Below, piece by piece: positions 12,143 to 22,997 of a stretch of DNA of 64,000 bases. The stretch covers positions 3,976,501-4,040,500 of the forward strand of contig OU015568.1 in the NCBI GenBank assembly GCA_907165135.1, read 5' to 3'. This DNA comes from Oikopleura dioica. Its lineage: Eukaryota; Chordata; Appendicularia; Copelata; Oikopleuridae. Every line of letters begins with the position of its first letter. Position 1 is the first letter of the stretch. Position numbers and translations under genes: made by a program. Below the pieces are notes generated by a model that made no database searches, was not told where the DNA came from, and was given only the letters and a program-made list of their open reading frames with translations.

Positions 12143-12287
12143 AGATTTTGGTAGCATAGAAAACGTGAATCATGTACCAAAAACGACGTCATAAAAAAGT
12201 TAATTGATAAGTCTTTTATTCTACCCTTATTTGGTATGTTGAGACTGCTGAAGCGTAACAATAGACAAGTGATTCGGCGCCAGTCTC

Positions 12288-12294
12288 TATAAAA
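12288..12294 (+). promoter_or_regulatory. Candidate TATA box of the claudin-like gene
   Basis: TATAAAA lies 119 bases before the ATG at 12413, in a purine-rich leader. Position and sequence fit a TATA promoter; no start-site data are available. Confidence 0.45.
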
Positions 12295-12412
12295 GAGAGC
12301 GCTTCCTTTGTGATCCTAGAGAGAGTAAGTTTTCAATTCACTTTTTACGACCAGAAAAATATCCCTGTGAGAAAAGCCTAAATCGAAGAGAAAAAGCAAA
12401 CTTTCATAGAAG

Positions 12413-13645
12413 ATGGGGAACGCAGGGCAATTGATGGGAATCGCCATGATGGGGGTCTCTCTTCTCATCTGTTTATTTTGTAACGGTAAGTTTTTTGATA
12501 AAGATATTTTTTCTTCATTTTTTTATCGATGAATAGAACGTCCTCATGACAAATCTATTTAACAATTTTTTACTTGAGCCTATTTCAAAAAAGCAATCTT
12601 TGATAAAACCAATATAAACCGTATAAAGAAGATCCTACTCATCCGTTATTCATAAAGCGGATTCCTCTTGACATATTTTATCTCAGGGGAAGACAAATGG
12701 GGTCGTTACGATGTCGCAAATCAAGTGGTCGAGAGCCGAAATGAGTATTTCGGCCTTTGGAAACGATGTATTTACTTGAGTACTGGAAATTTCGACTGCG
12801 ATAATTATGACAAGTATGAACACTTAATTCGATCTTGTTTGAAACGATTTCAGTTACGTTCTTGGTTCAATGCCACACATGGTCGCAGCCCGAGGAATGG
12901 TCATTGTTGGACTGATGGTTCTCCCCATCGCAATCATTCTTGGCCTTTTTGCAATGGACTGCACTACAATGATGCAGAGCAAGAAAGCACAAGTTGTCAC
13001 TGGAGTCATCGGAACTCTTGGCGGCCTCTGCTTCTGTAAGTGATATTCCAACGACGCATATGAAAGACTTTCTAGTGACTACATCTGTGATGATGATCTC
13101 GATTCTGATGAGAAACATCAACAACCAATTCTACATGTACGGAACTCATGTCGCTCAAGGAAGCCAATGGAGAGGCAGAAGAGGTAAAACAGCTTTCTTC
13201 CACTAATTTTCTAGTCAAAAACTCAGGATTCTCCGCTGTCGCCGAACGAGGAGAAGTTTCCCCATGCGGCGAATTTGCTGTCGTTTGTTACGTTCCAGAC
13301 GGAAGCGGAGGTTTCAAAGAGTGGCATCCAAACAATCCAGCTGATGAAAATGGCCTCAAGACGAGATTTTATGGCGTTCGAGCAGAAGACGACTTCATGA
13401 GCGACTCCAATGTTCGATTTGCCCTTTCTACCTGGCTCGGTAATTCTTTCCTTTCGAACGATTATTTCATCTTTTTAGCACTTATCGGAGGATTGATTGG
13501 CACTATTGGCGGTATTGTCTTCTTGTGCTCAAGAGGAAACGATGATGAATACGAAGAAGACTACCACCCTCAATATTCCGCCGCAAATTCGTACAAAGGA
13601 TCGAACAAAAGCCATCCTAACAAGCGAGAGCCTTCGTACCTTTAA
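12413..13645 (+). CDS. Claudin/PMP22-like four-pass membrane protein
   Basis: Six exons in perfect phase (293 aa): 12413-12485, 12687-12813, 12854-13035, 13076-13183, 13215-13439, 13479-13645. Helix 1 (LMGIAMMGVSLLICLF) leads to a first loop with W...FGLWKRC...FDC, the W-GLW-C-C signature of claudins. Helix 2 (VIVGLMVLPIAIILGLF), helix 3 (VTGVIGTLGGLCF onward) and helix 4 (ALIGGLIGTIGGIVFL) follow. The second outer loop is very long (over 80 residues, with two Cys), where classical claudins have about 20-30. The tail is acidic then basic and ends SYL, which fits a class I PDZ ligand (S/T-x-hydrophobic). Family members seal or regulate paracellular contacts. Its orthology to a named claudin is not clear. 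Confidence 0.82.
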
Positions 13646-14228
13646 AATTTGAGAGATTCGCACTGTTAAATTTTCGACTTTTACTTTTGACTGAAACAAT
13701 CAAAAATATACAATCATTTTATCATCTAAGCCGGTATTTTCAACTGCACTGTCCTACTCTAGAAAATTGCCGTTAGATAATACGACCGCTAAGGAGTAGC
13801 GGAATTGCTAATTGCTCACTTGGGCTTGGCGACTTGGCTGCGGCGGATTAAAATCCCATTTTGTTGTTTAGTGACTACTTTGCGGTTTCGATTTTTTCGG
13901 CAATCACTATCGGCTCTTAGGAGATATTTCACTGTAGAAATTTCGAAATATGGTTTTTTCGATAACAGGGCTTTTTTTCTTGTTTTTTATTTTGTACTTT
14001 ACTGTCAGTTGGAATGAAATAAGGTTAATAATAAGTTAAGGTTTTACTGATAAAGCGATGGAGTGTACTTTCGGATTTGTTTTTCGCAGTGAGAAATAGT
14101 AGTTGACCCTCTCGAAGGTTCTTTCAAGAGCTGTTAGTTCATTTTGTTAGGTTTGAAGAAATTAGAAATTAAATTATTGCATTTTTGTTTTTGAGACTTC
14201 TGTACATATAAATATCTTTAGACAGGGC
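13646..14228. other. Convergent 3' interval, no gene
   Basis: This interval separates the 3' ends of the claudin-like and Crumbs genes. It is AT-rich, with no coding frame I can support. Confidence 0.6.
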
Positions 14229-17200
14229 TTATATAAGCCGTTCGGGCTCCGGAGATTCCAGAGATTTCCACATTGTTTGTTTGATGACTTCGGGTTGTTT
14301 TTCATGTCGAGTCGGACTGAAAAAAGGGTTGAGAGATTTTTTTATTGATTTTTGATTTTTGGGGGGCGAGGTCGGTTATGGCCAAAATGTGTATTTTGAC
14401 TTGTAAATGAACAATTATCGAGGTTTTTTTACGGTCACAAAGATTTCAAGACGCATGATCCTGGACAATTCGTTCTTTCTTCCACCCTTAAAAATCATCA
14501 CCGGCTCTTCGGGATAAAGTACCTGTATGTTCCTGTTGCTCTTCTTTTCGACCTCAACACCGCCAGAAATGTTATCAGTCCAATAACGATGATGCTGCCA
14601 ATCACGGAAATCACGATGATCCAGGGTAAAGCAACTGTACTTGGCGTATGAGTGAGGCCAGATTCTAGTGTTCCTTGTGTTTCGATAACGCTTCCGCCTA
14701 GTTTTTCGTTGGTTCGCTGATCTTTTTTGTCTTTTGGGTTTTGAGGAGTTTTGTCGATGCATTTAGGTGGAGACTCATCGATGCATGTTTGTGATGACGG
14801 ACATTCGAGAAATTCACAGGTGACTTCCTAGAAAAAAATAGTGGTATGTTCGTATGGAGAAAATAGAAAGTGTAGTAATAATAATAATATCAAACTCCCT
14901 AAGGGCAAAAAATATATAAAAATCTTCTTAAAAAAGCAATTCTGGCTTCCAAATTTACCCATTATCGAAAAAGAGGAAACTCTTCAAAAATATACATCTG
15001 AATATCACCTGAATACACTGTTTGCCAATATATCCAAAGTTGCACTCGCACTCTGCCTGCCCACTCATCTCATCTACTTTGCAGCGTCCATTTCCACAAA
15101 GATCTTCCTCACAAGGATTCTCGAATTCGCAATTCTGACCGACCCATCGGTCGTCACATGCGCAGAGTCCCTCAGCACACGTTCCATTATTCAAACACGT
15201 GACTTCGAAGCAATTATCGATTTCTGAGCAATCAGGCGGGAGAAAACCAGGATTGCAGATGCAGAATCCGGTTGAAGGGTCGCATTGACCTTGATCGGAG
15301 CACGAAACCTAATTTTATCAGAATTTTTTCTAAAAATCTTTTTACCTCGAAACACAAATCCTTGATCTCGCAAAGAATGCCGGAGTATCCATCGTCACAT
15401 TCGCAGGTAAAGCTTCCTGGAGTGTTAAAACAGCTTCCATGATCGCCACACGGGTCAATTTCGAGACTGCACTCGTCTATGTCTTCACCGCAAGTTTGTC
15501 CACTGAAGCCAGTGTCGGTACAATCGCAGAAAAACTTGTCATCTTCCGGAGTGCAAGGTCCATTGAGGCAAGGATCGTCGGTGAAACAGCGGTCTTCGAA
15601 GTTGCAAAGCTTGCCGGTCAGGCCTTCGGAGCATTCGCACTCGAATTTATTTTTGTTTTTGCCGCTAAATTATCAAAGTTTTATTTGAACTTGATTATAC
15701 GTTGAGCTCATGTGGAAAAATATTTCATTTTGTTGGATCAATTCAGTAATTGAAGCATAAATTTATAAAGTACAATTATAACTTCGGTCTTATGGTTTTT
15801 ACCTTGCAATTTCTGTGACGTTCACCACGCATTCATTTTCTGCGCCACAAGGAACAGAGTAACAGGGAGAAATATGCTCACACTTTTCGCCATAAATATG
15901 CTCGGGACAATTGCAGCTCCAGCCTTGATTTCCATTTTCCAGATCTTCAGCTAAATAAATAAGTATTTAAATGAAGATTAATCTGTCATCTGTTGAAGGG
16001 CTTTTCTATTAGAAATTCATCAATCTTCGGATAATAAAATAAACGCTCATATTAATCAGAAAGATTATGGTGTTCAAAACCAACTTACTAAGACAAACTC
16101 CATCATTCTGACAAGTTCCCGGGCGACAAGCAAACTCGCAATTCTCCCCGTAGAATTCTCTGTAGCAGTAGCACTTGTATCCGCCAAATTCATTCTCGCA
16201 TCGTCCACTATTCTTGCACGGATTTTCAATGCACTCATCAACGTCAATCGTACAGAACGGTCCAGTTATTCCATCCATGCACTCGCATCTGTACGTCCCA
16301 GGCATGTTGATGCAAGTCCCGAATTCGCTACAGACAGGTTCTCCATGGCTAGAATGAACAGCGCACTCGTCGAAGTCGATCTCGCACGATTCTCCTTCCC
16401 AACCAGGCAGGCAAACACATGAAGCCGTGTTATTCTTCACCCAGCAATAGCTGTTCTTTTGGCATTCGTCGACAAACTCGCAGTAGTCGATGGGAACGCA
16501 TTGATCTTGCCGGCAAACAAGTCCTTCAGGACATGGTTCCACGCAATCAGGGCCTTTCTTCACGCATTTGAAATTGAATTCCATCGATTTTATATCCACT
16601 GGAACACATTGTTCATCGTCTAAGCAGGGCGAATCCGCACAAGTAGAATTCTTCGTGATAGTACAATGGGGACCAAAAAAGCCACTATCGCAAGAACATT
16701 CGTACGAATTCACCCCATCGATGCAGGTCGAAAATCTACTGCAAGATGAACTCTCGCAATCATCAATGTTTACTTCGCAATTTTCTCCTTCAAAACCTTC
16801 ATCGCAAATGCAAGTTCCGTTGTTCATCCCGATGCAGTACCCGAAATCGCCACAATCAATATCCTGGCAAGCCGCGGTAATGTTACAGTAGTCACCAACG
16901 AATTCCTCGTTGCAAATGCAGAGGTGGACTTCGGAATCGGAGATGCAAGCGCCGTTACCGCTGCAGCTTGAGTAGATGCAAGAATCGAAAGCGCACTCGG
17001 TTGAGATGCAGAAATCGTCGTCGGTTGGGAAGAAGACGAGATCGTCAGAGGGGGCATTGTCAGGATCAATTCCAGGTTGTAGACCGAGACCAATGGGTGC
17101 GCTTCCGAGCTAAAATTATTTTTATTGTTTTCAAAGAAAAAATTCGAATCTTATAACACAATCTAGTTACATTGTAGGCTCTAATTAAAATAATAGAAAC

Positions 17201-20200
17201 CATATACGAAAGTATTATTCGATGTGGTTAATATTTATCGTATCTTCATTAATTGATATCATTGATAGAAGATTAATATTTCCTTGCTATTCCCAACTGT
17301 GTGACCAAAAAATCAAATATATCTACCTTCAAATCCTTAACGCATCCTTCAAAAGTCTCTGATCCTAGTTTCATCAGATTCTCCCCTTCTCTGAAGAGCA
17401 ATGACGTGCTTTTTTTAAGGTTAAGGAAGTTATTTCACCCACTTCCTCGTTTTTAGACCCAGAACATCGTACATATTTTGAATCAGTGGAAAAAATCTAG
17501 AAACTTGACGGTTTTAGTTTTTCGAAAATCACTTCCGGTTGCGATTCTAGAGCCGGAAGTAGGCAAAATTTTAGAGTCAGGGTAAAGTGTGAGGTATCAA
17601 ATTGATGCGCAGAAGATTCTCAATCATCTCATCATCAATTTATAAGAAGAAACAGTCCCAACCGCGGTTAAACTGACCGGTAAAACTATGAAAAAAGCAT
17701 GATTTAGTTAGAATTTTTTCATTTTTGCCGGTTGTTTACCGGCGGTTTTTGACCACCGTTGGACTCGGTTTCAATCCTCAATGACTTGACTTGTTGTAAG
17801 ATTCAATTTGATAGCTCATATGCATGCTTTTCTTATAAATTTTGTGCATTTCCGGCTCTAGAATCGTAACCGGAAGTGAATTTCGAAAAACTAAAACCGT
17901 CAAGTTTCTATATTTTCTCCACTGATTCCAAATATGTATGGTGTTCTGGGTCTAAAAACAAGGAAGTGGGTGAAATAACTTCCTTAACCTTAAAAAAAGC
18001 ACGTCAATTTCAATGGCCAGTGTTTCTGAGTAAGCTGAACTTCCACCAAATCATCCACATGGCCATTTATCGACAAGATGATTTTTTGAGGCAGCAGTTC
18101 CAAATTGATATCATGGAAGAGTCCATCTGAAATTGACGCGCCAGAGATAATTGTGGAAACAGCTCGTGGCATTTTCAGAATATCCGGGGCTAGTGTCACA
18201 TTGACAAGGCCATCAGAAGTGACTGACAATTCAACAGCCTCGTTGATTGATAGAAAAGGGGTTGAAGAAGATCTAGTCCTGACGCTGAGCGAAATTGACG
18301 AGAGCGGCTCAGCGGGCGGCGACGTCAACAGCCGAAGACGTTGATTTGCGCAAAGATCGTCGTCCGCGCCTAGCAGGGGTCGTCAGATTTCAAAAGACAC
18401 AAATGGTAAATCAGTAAATTTGCGATCGGCAAATTTAATGATATGGAAAGCTAAGGGCCCTTACCGAGCGTGATGGGGTGATCGCAAATATAGCCAGTTG
18501 TTAGAGGGCGGCAAAGGGTTGGATTTGGGCACAAGTTGTCGATGCAGTTGGTGAATACTTCGCAGAAGAAACCTTCGGTTCCCGATGGACACTAGAAAAA
18601 TTGTTCAAATCGGGCATATTTACATTTTGATGCTTTTCGCAAAAACCATAAATACTTTTTTTCTTGAAAAAATTAGAGTTTTAGATCAATTGTCCTTTCT
18701 GAAAATAAATAAACAGGTAATACAACAGGTAGAGTCTCCTCTTATTCTAAATCGGGTTTACCTCGCATCCGCCATTTTCAATATAGTTCCCTCCATTCTT
18801 GCACTCGCAATTTTCCACCTTCTTTTCATTCTTCACTGCGCTTTTTTCTTTCGGCAAAACAATTTTCCACCCGTTTTCTAAGTGCATGTCTCCTTCAAAT
18901 TTCTCATCATCGGAGTCTTCAAAGAGCAGAAATTTCTTATTCAAGCGAACATCTTGAATTTCTCCGTGGAAGAAAAACGTTGAATCGAGAAGCTTTGCAT
19001 TGTTGTTTTCAATTCCCGAATCAGGTCCATTTCCAGCTGCGAGGACTTTTGTAATTATATCCGGTAGGCCTCCAATATATGCAAATTCAGACGTCACATT
19101 TACATCTCTCTCCAGCGCCAGTGTTTCGGTCACATTCTTATCTAGCTCGATTTGGAGAGAGTCCGGAAGCAGCGAAATCTTCAGGTCATGCCACAGGTCA
19201 TCAGAGACCTGCGTATCGGACCTGTGGAGAATTTCTGAGGTCAGTTGGATCACCAGCCGGCCCTCGATGATTTGAACCAAGAAGAATTCGTCAGATCTGT
19301 TTTACGGCTCATTTTTTGACAAGAAAAATGCTATTTTAAAGACAATTAAAGTCTCATTGTATATTTTGATGATACAATTGAGCCGGTTTCTTAGACTAGT
19401 GTCGCCCAAAAATGCCAAAAAGGATGTTTCCTGGTTCGTTTTGAAGCGCGTTTCAAAGTCGATTTTCTAAATGGGATTTGTTTACATGATCGGAGATTCT
19501 GCGGTCCAAATATCCCGTGAATTTTCAATATTTCTTGTTTTGCGTTCTTTGGTGAAAGAGCTTAAGCGTTAAGATATTTAAGCAAAAGTCACATGGATGA
19601 TACAAATTTTTCCAATTAATCAAAATCACCAACCAAAAAAAAATACAGACAAAAATAATTTTTGAAAAAATTATGGTTTTCTGATTTAAACTCACGTTGC
19701 TTTCAAGCTGAACAAGATGAATGATAAAGCTGAGCTCGTCATCAATAAAATCCGCGGTGCTCAATTCGTTGGCGCAGTTTTGCCCGACAAACGGACTTGG
19801 ACAGTCGCACTTGTAGAGAGTAGTTGGAGACGTCAAATTGCTTGTTGAGCATATTCCGGAGTGGAGACATGAAGGGTTAAATCGCCGGCTTGACGGATCA
19901 TACTTGAAACATTCATCTTCGAAATAACATCCGTCTGAGTGGAATGAGCAAAATTTTTTTGAAAAAATTTGAAAAAAAAGATGTAAAATTTCTGAAAAAA
20001 AATTTTTTTTGAAAAAATAAATATCCAAATTTTTTCATTTAAAAATCTCACTCCGATGAAAAAAGCTCTATAATTTCTCGGCCACTGTCCTAGAATCTCC
20101 GAAGGTCGTTTGACAAGCGCGCCGCCAGTACTATCGCTTGTAATCTCCTGATTTTGATGTTTGACTCCGCCCAAGCATCCTGAAACAAAATCATAAAAAT

Positions 20201-21437
20201 CTACGCTGCTTCCTTCGTTTTCCGCATTATTTGGTCAAACACAATTATAATTATAATCACGATTCTTGCATTTTTTCGCCAAAGAATTTTTTTCAAAAAT
20301 GCAGCTCGCGGTTTTCGCGTGAATTAGCGAAAAAAATGACAATCTGGAAACTTTGACTTACCGATTAAATCTCGGCCGAATTCAATTCTATCCGCTGATT
20401 TTAAGAAATCGATGTTTTCGAAGATTTTCAAGTCCTTTTTGGTCTGGAGTTTGCGGCCTTCAATTTCGAGCGAAGCGCTCAAGTGTCCATCTTCGATCTT
20501 TAATGACATTTGATACCATTTGTAAGCTTCGAGCGGACTAGCAGGGAGCACAACTTTATCATCCAAGTTCTTAGCTTGGCTCTTTTTTTTCGAGAAAGAA
20601 ATTAAGAAATAAAGCGTTTTATCGTTTCGTTTTAATCCTGGCTTACCGAGGTTTAGTAAGATAAGGGTGGCAGCGTCTTATTTTCTTGTTTTTCGAGCCC
20701 AGTTCCTGATTACTCGCCGAGTCATACGCATTGAATGAAATGGTCATATTCGCCCTGCTGACGTCGACAACAATATCCCACTCCAAATCGCGCTCTCTCG
20801 AATCCATACTGAGCAAAATCAACAACCCTTTCTTTCGACAACTTTTTACCTGACAAGTTCTCCATCGAGAGAATCGACGAAAAATTCGAATTGCAGATCG
20901 AGTGCGAGGACATTTTTGGAAGAAGCGTCGTTGGATGTTTCTGGGTAGAAGCTGAGCTTTTGGTTGTCGTCGAAAAAGGTGAAGGTTGAGGCTTGAAGGG
21001 TTGAAATCAAGCCCAAGAATATCACTAAATGAATAATTATTAAAATTATCCTTATTTGAAGAAATTTTTATTATATGACGACGATGAAATTTTGGACCGT
21101 ATCGATATCATAAATATATTGAATAGTGTTACATTTTCAAAAGTCGCCTTCAAGCCGAAAAGTTTCATACCAGATTGTCCATTGGATATTTACATTATGG
21201 TTTTTGAAATTTGTTCTTTCTTTGAATTACCATAAGACAAATTGGTATCATATGATTTGTATTGAACAAAATGTCTTATTTTTTTATTTATCACTTTTAT
21301 AATAAGATTATTTAATATTTTATATTTCTTTTATATTTTATTATAATAATTTTTTTTTAATCATAATTGATTTTTAGAATAAGAATTTCAAATATTCATA
21401 GTAACAATAGATACTCACATTTTAATCCCTTCTTCAT
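14229..21437 (-). CDS. crb: Crumbs, apical polarity transmembrane protein
   Basis: The signal peptide (MKKGLK, then LIFLGLISTLQA) is split by a 394-nt intron (exons 21419-21437 and 20850-21024). Order after it: laminin G 1, EGF, laminin G 2 (18.75-19.5 kb), EGF, laminin G 3 (18003-about 18360 plus 17390 down to about 17315), then about a dozen EGF units (17.1-14.95 kb), several calcium-binding type (DECIENPC, DIDECSLE). One helix (WIIVISVIGSIIVIGLITFLAVL) follows. The tail reads RRATGTY in exon 14523-14827; the last exon, 14229-14316, encodes SPTRHE and ends in ERLI, the PDZ ligand for Pals1/Stardust. RATxGTY is the FERM-binding motif. Crumbs marks the apical membrane of epithelia and organises junctions. 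The long N-terminal EGF array of most Crumbs proteins is absent. A few middle joints (near 19.3-19.4 kb and 20.05 kb) are unresolved. Confidence 0.93.
17403..18005. mobile_element. Inverted-repeat element forming a Crumbs intron
   Basis: Two arms of about 154 bp (17403-17556 and 17852-18005) are inverted copies, about 95% identical by eye. Each begins with GACGTGCTTTTTTTAAGG read inwards, and a non-coding centre lies between. AAT flanks both sides and looks like a 3-bp target duplication. The element fills the Crumbs intron 17391-18002 almost completely. The GT donor lies inside its terminal repeat, and only the last 12 nt before the acceptor are outside it. It encodes nothing, so it is a MITE. 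The superfamily is not clear. Confidence 0.85.
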
Positions 21438-22420
21438 TCTTCTCTTTTTAATCCTCTGTTCTTCATCCAAATTAATGAGTCTCAATGTTCATTTTGATGC
21501 AAAATAAAACTTCGATTCTCAACCTTTTTTTTATAAATTATTGTTTGTTATGAACTTTTCCGCATACAAGAAAAGCTTGAGCTGGGAAAAGTGTGTTCGC
21601 CAGTGAAGTTTTCTTCGAGTAGTAGCGCCGCCCCGAGGCGAAGCGAGAGCTCAACCCTTTTGATCTTTTCAATCATGTCACTTTCTATTCTACTAAGATT
21701 TTATATTTATCGCGCGCTTTTGATTTTCTCGCTCGGAATCTCAATTTCGGAAAAGGGCGAAAGTGTACGTACAGTTGTAAAGCTCGGAGGAGGGATTTGT
21801 TGAAGTATTTTATTGATTAAATTTCTACAACTTAGGACAAGGCGTATGAGAAAAAGGCTGATTTTTGGGCTCCAAGCGTCAATTTTATTGAAAAAAATCA
21901 AACATAATTTTAATAAAATTTGATTATGGTTCATCAAAATCAATTTTCGCAGCGCTGAGAATTTTCTAGAGGTGCTGCATGTTTTCCGGATTATCTAAGA
22001 GCCCACACCTGGGCGCTCCTATCTCTTTTCTTAGGAATTTTCTTGAAGTAGAACACTTTTAAGAAACTTTATTTATTGACAGTTTTTTTATATTTTTAGA
22101 ACAAAGTTTGTTTTTGAAAATTGGTACGAGGAGATTGTCGGGATGAAAATAGAACGAATCTTTCTGAAGCAGAAATTGATTGAGCGGAACTTCAAAGGGA
22201 TTGATTAACAAGTAAACAAAGTTCTAGGGTCTGAGAAACTTTTTCAGCGACATATTTTGCGGGGAGGCTCTGCGGAGAAGCAATTTCTACTACTGTCAAA
22301 CTCGTTTGAGTTTGGCGATTCAGCTTGATTTTATTCAAATACAGTATGTGAAAAAGGCTGCGGAATTAAGCAAGAAATCGAACCGATAGCTTTTTTATTT
22401 ATACAGTTGAAAAAACTAAT
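21438..22420. other. Upstream region of Crumbs, no gene
   Basis: This interval lies between the Crumbs start and the MITE at 22423. It is AT-rich, with no supportable coding frame. It should contain the Crumbs promoter, but I see no clear TATA box. Confidence 0.5.
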
Positions 22421-22422
22421 TA

Positions 22423-22809
22423 CAGTGAAAACCCAAAAATTGGCCGGTTTTCAGATGTAAATTCCCGAAAAAAACGGCCAAATTTTGGGTTTTATGCCGG
22501 GTAGCCAAGTTTCCCCTTCAAAAAGCAAAGTTTCGAAATTTTCGAAAATCTGCATGATTTTTGACGAATATATTCAAATTTTTGCTTGTTTCAAGACATT
22601 CTTATGAGAATCTAGTCATTTTTAATGATTAAAACACTCTAAAAAAGCTAAAAATGATCCGAAATAGCATCATTTGGGCCCGATTCTGATGAAAAATTTT
22701 TTATTTTTGAAAAAGCGGCCAAATTTTGGGTTGATTCCAGGTTCCAATAAAGGCGGATTTAGACAAAAAGCGGCCAAATTTTGGGTGGGCAAATTTTGGG
22801 TTTTCACTG
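22423..22809. mobile_element. Tc1/mariner-type MITE
   Basis: A 387-bp element bounded by CAGTGAAAACCCAAAA and its inverted copy, flanked by TA on both sides (22421-22422 and 22810-22811). CAGT ends and a TA duplication are the hallmark of Tc1/mariner elements. Inside, the phrase gcggccaaattttgggt recurs several times in one direction. There is no transposase, so it would be moved by an enzyme encoded elsewhere. Confidence 0.85.
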
Positions 22810-22997
22810 TATATCAAATCAAGTTTACTCTAACTGATGCAGGTTTTTGAAGGAGATAGAAAAACAATCGGATAATACACCCCCGCTTCCTTCTCTCCAA
22901 TAATCTGAGTGGTAATTTTTCTTCATTTGAGTCTTTTAAAAAGTTCCAAAAAATGTTAATTTGAAGATGGCTTTCAATTATTTGAGTCGGCGTTCGG

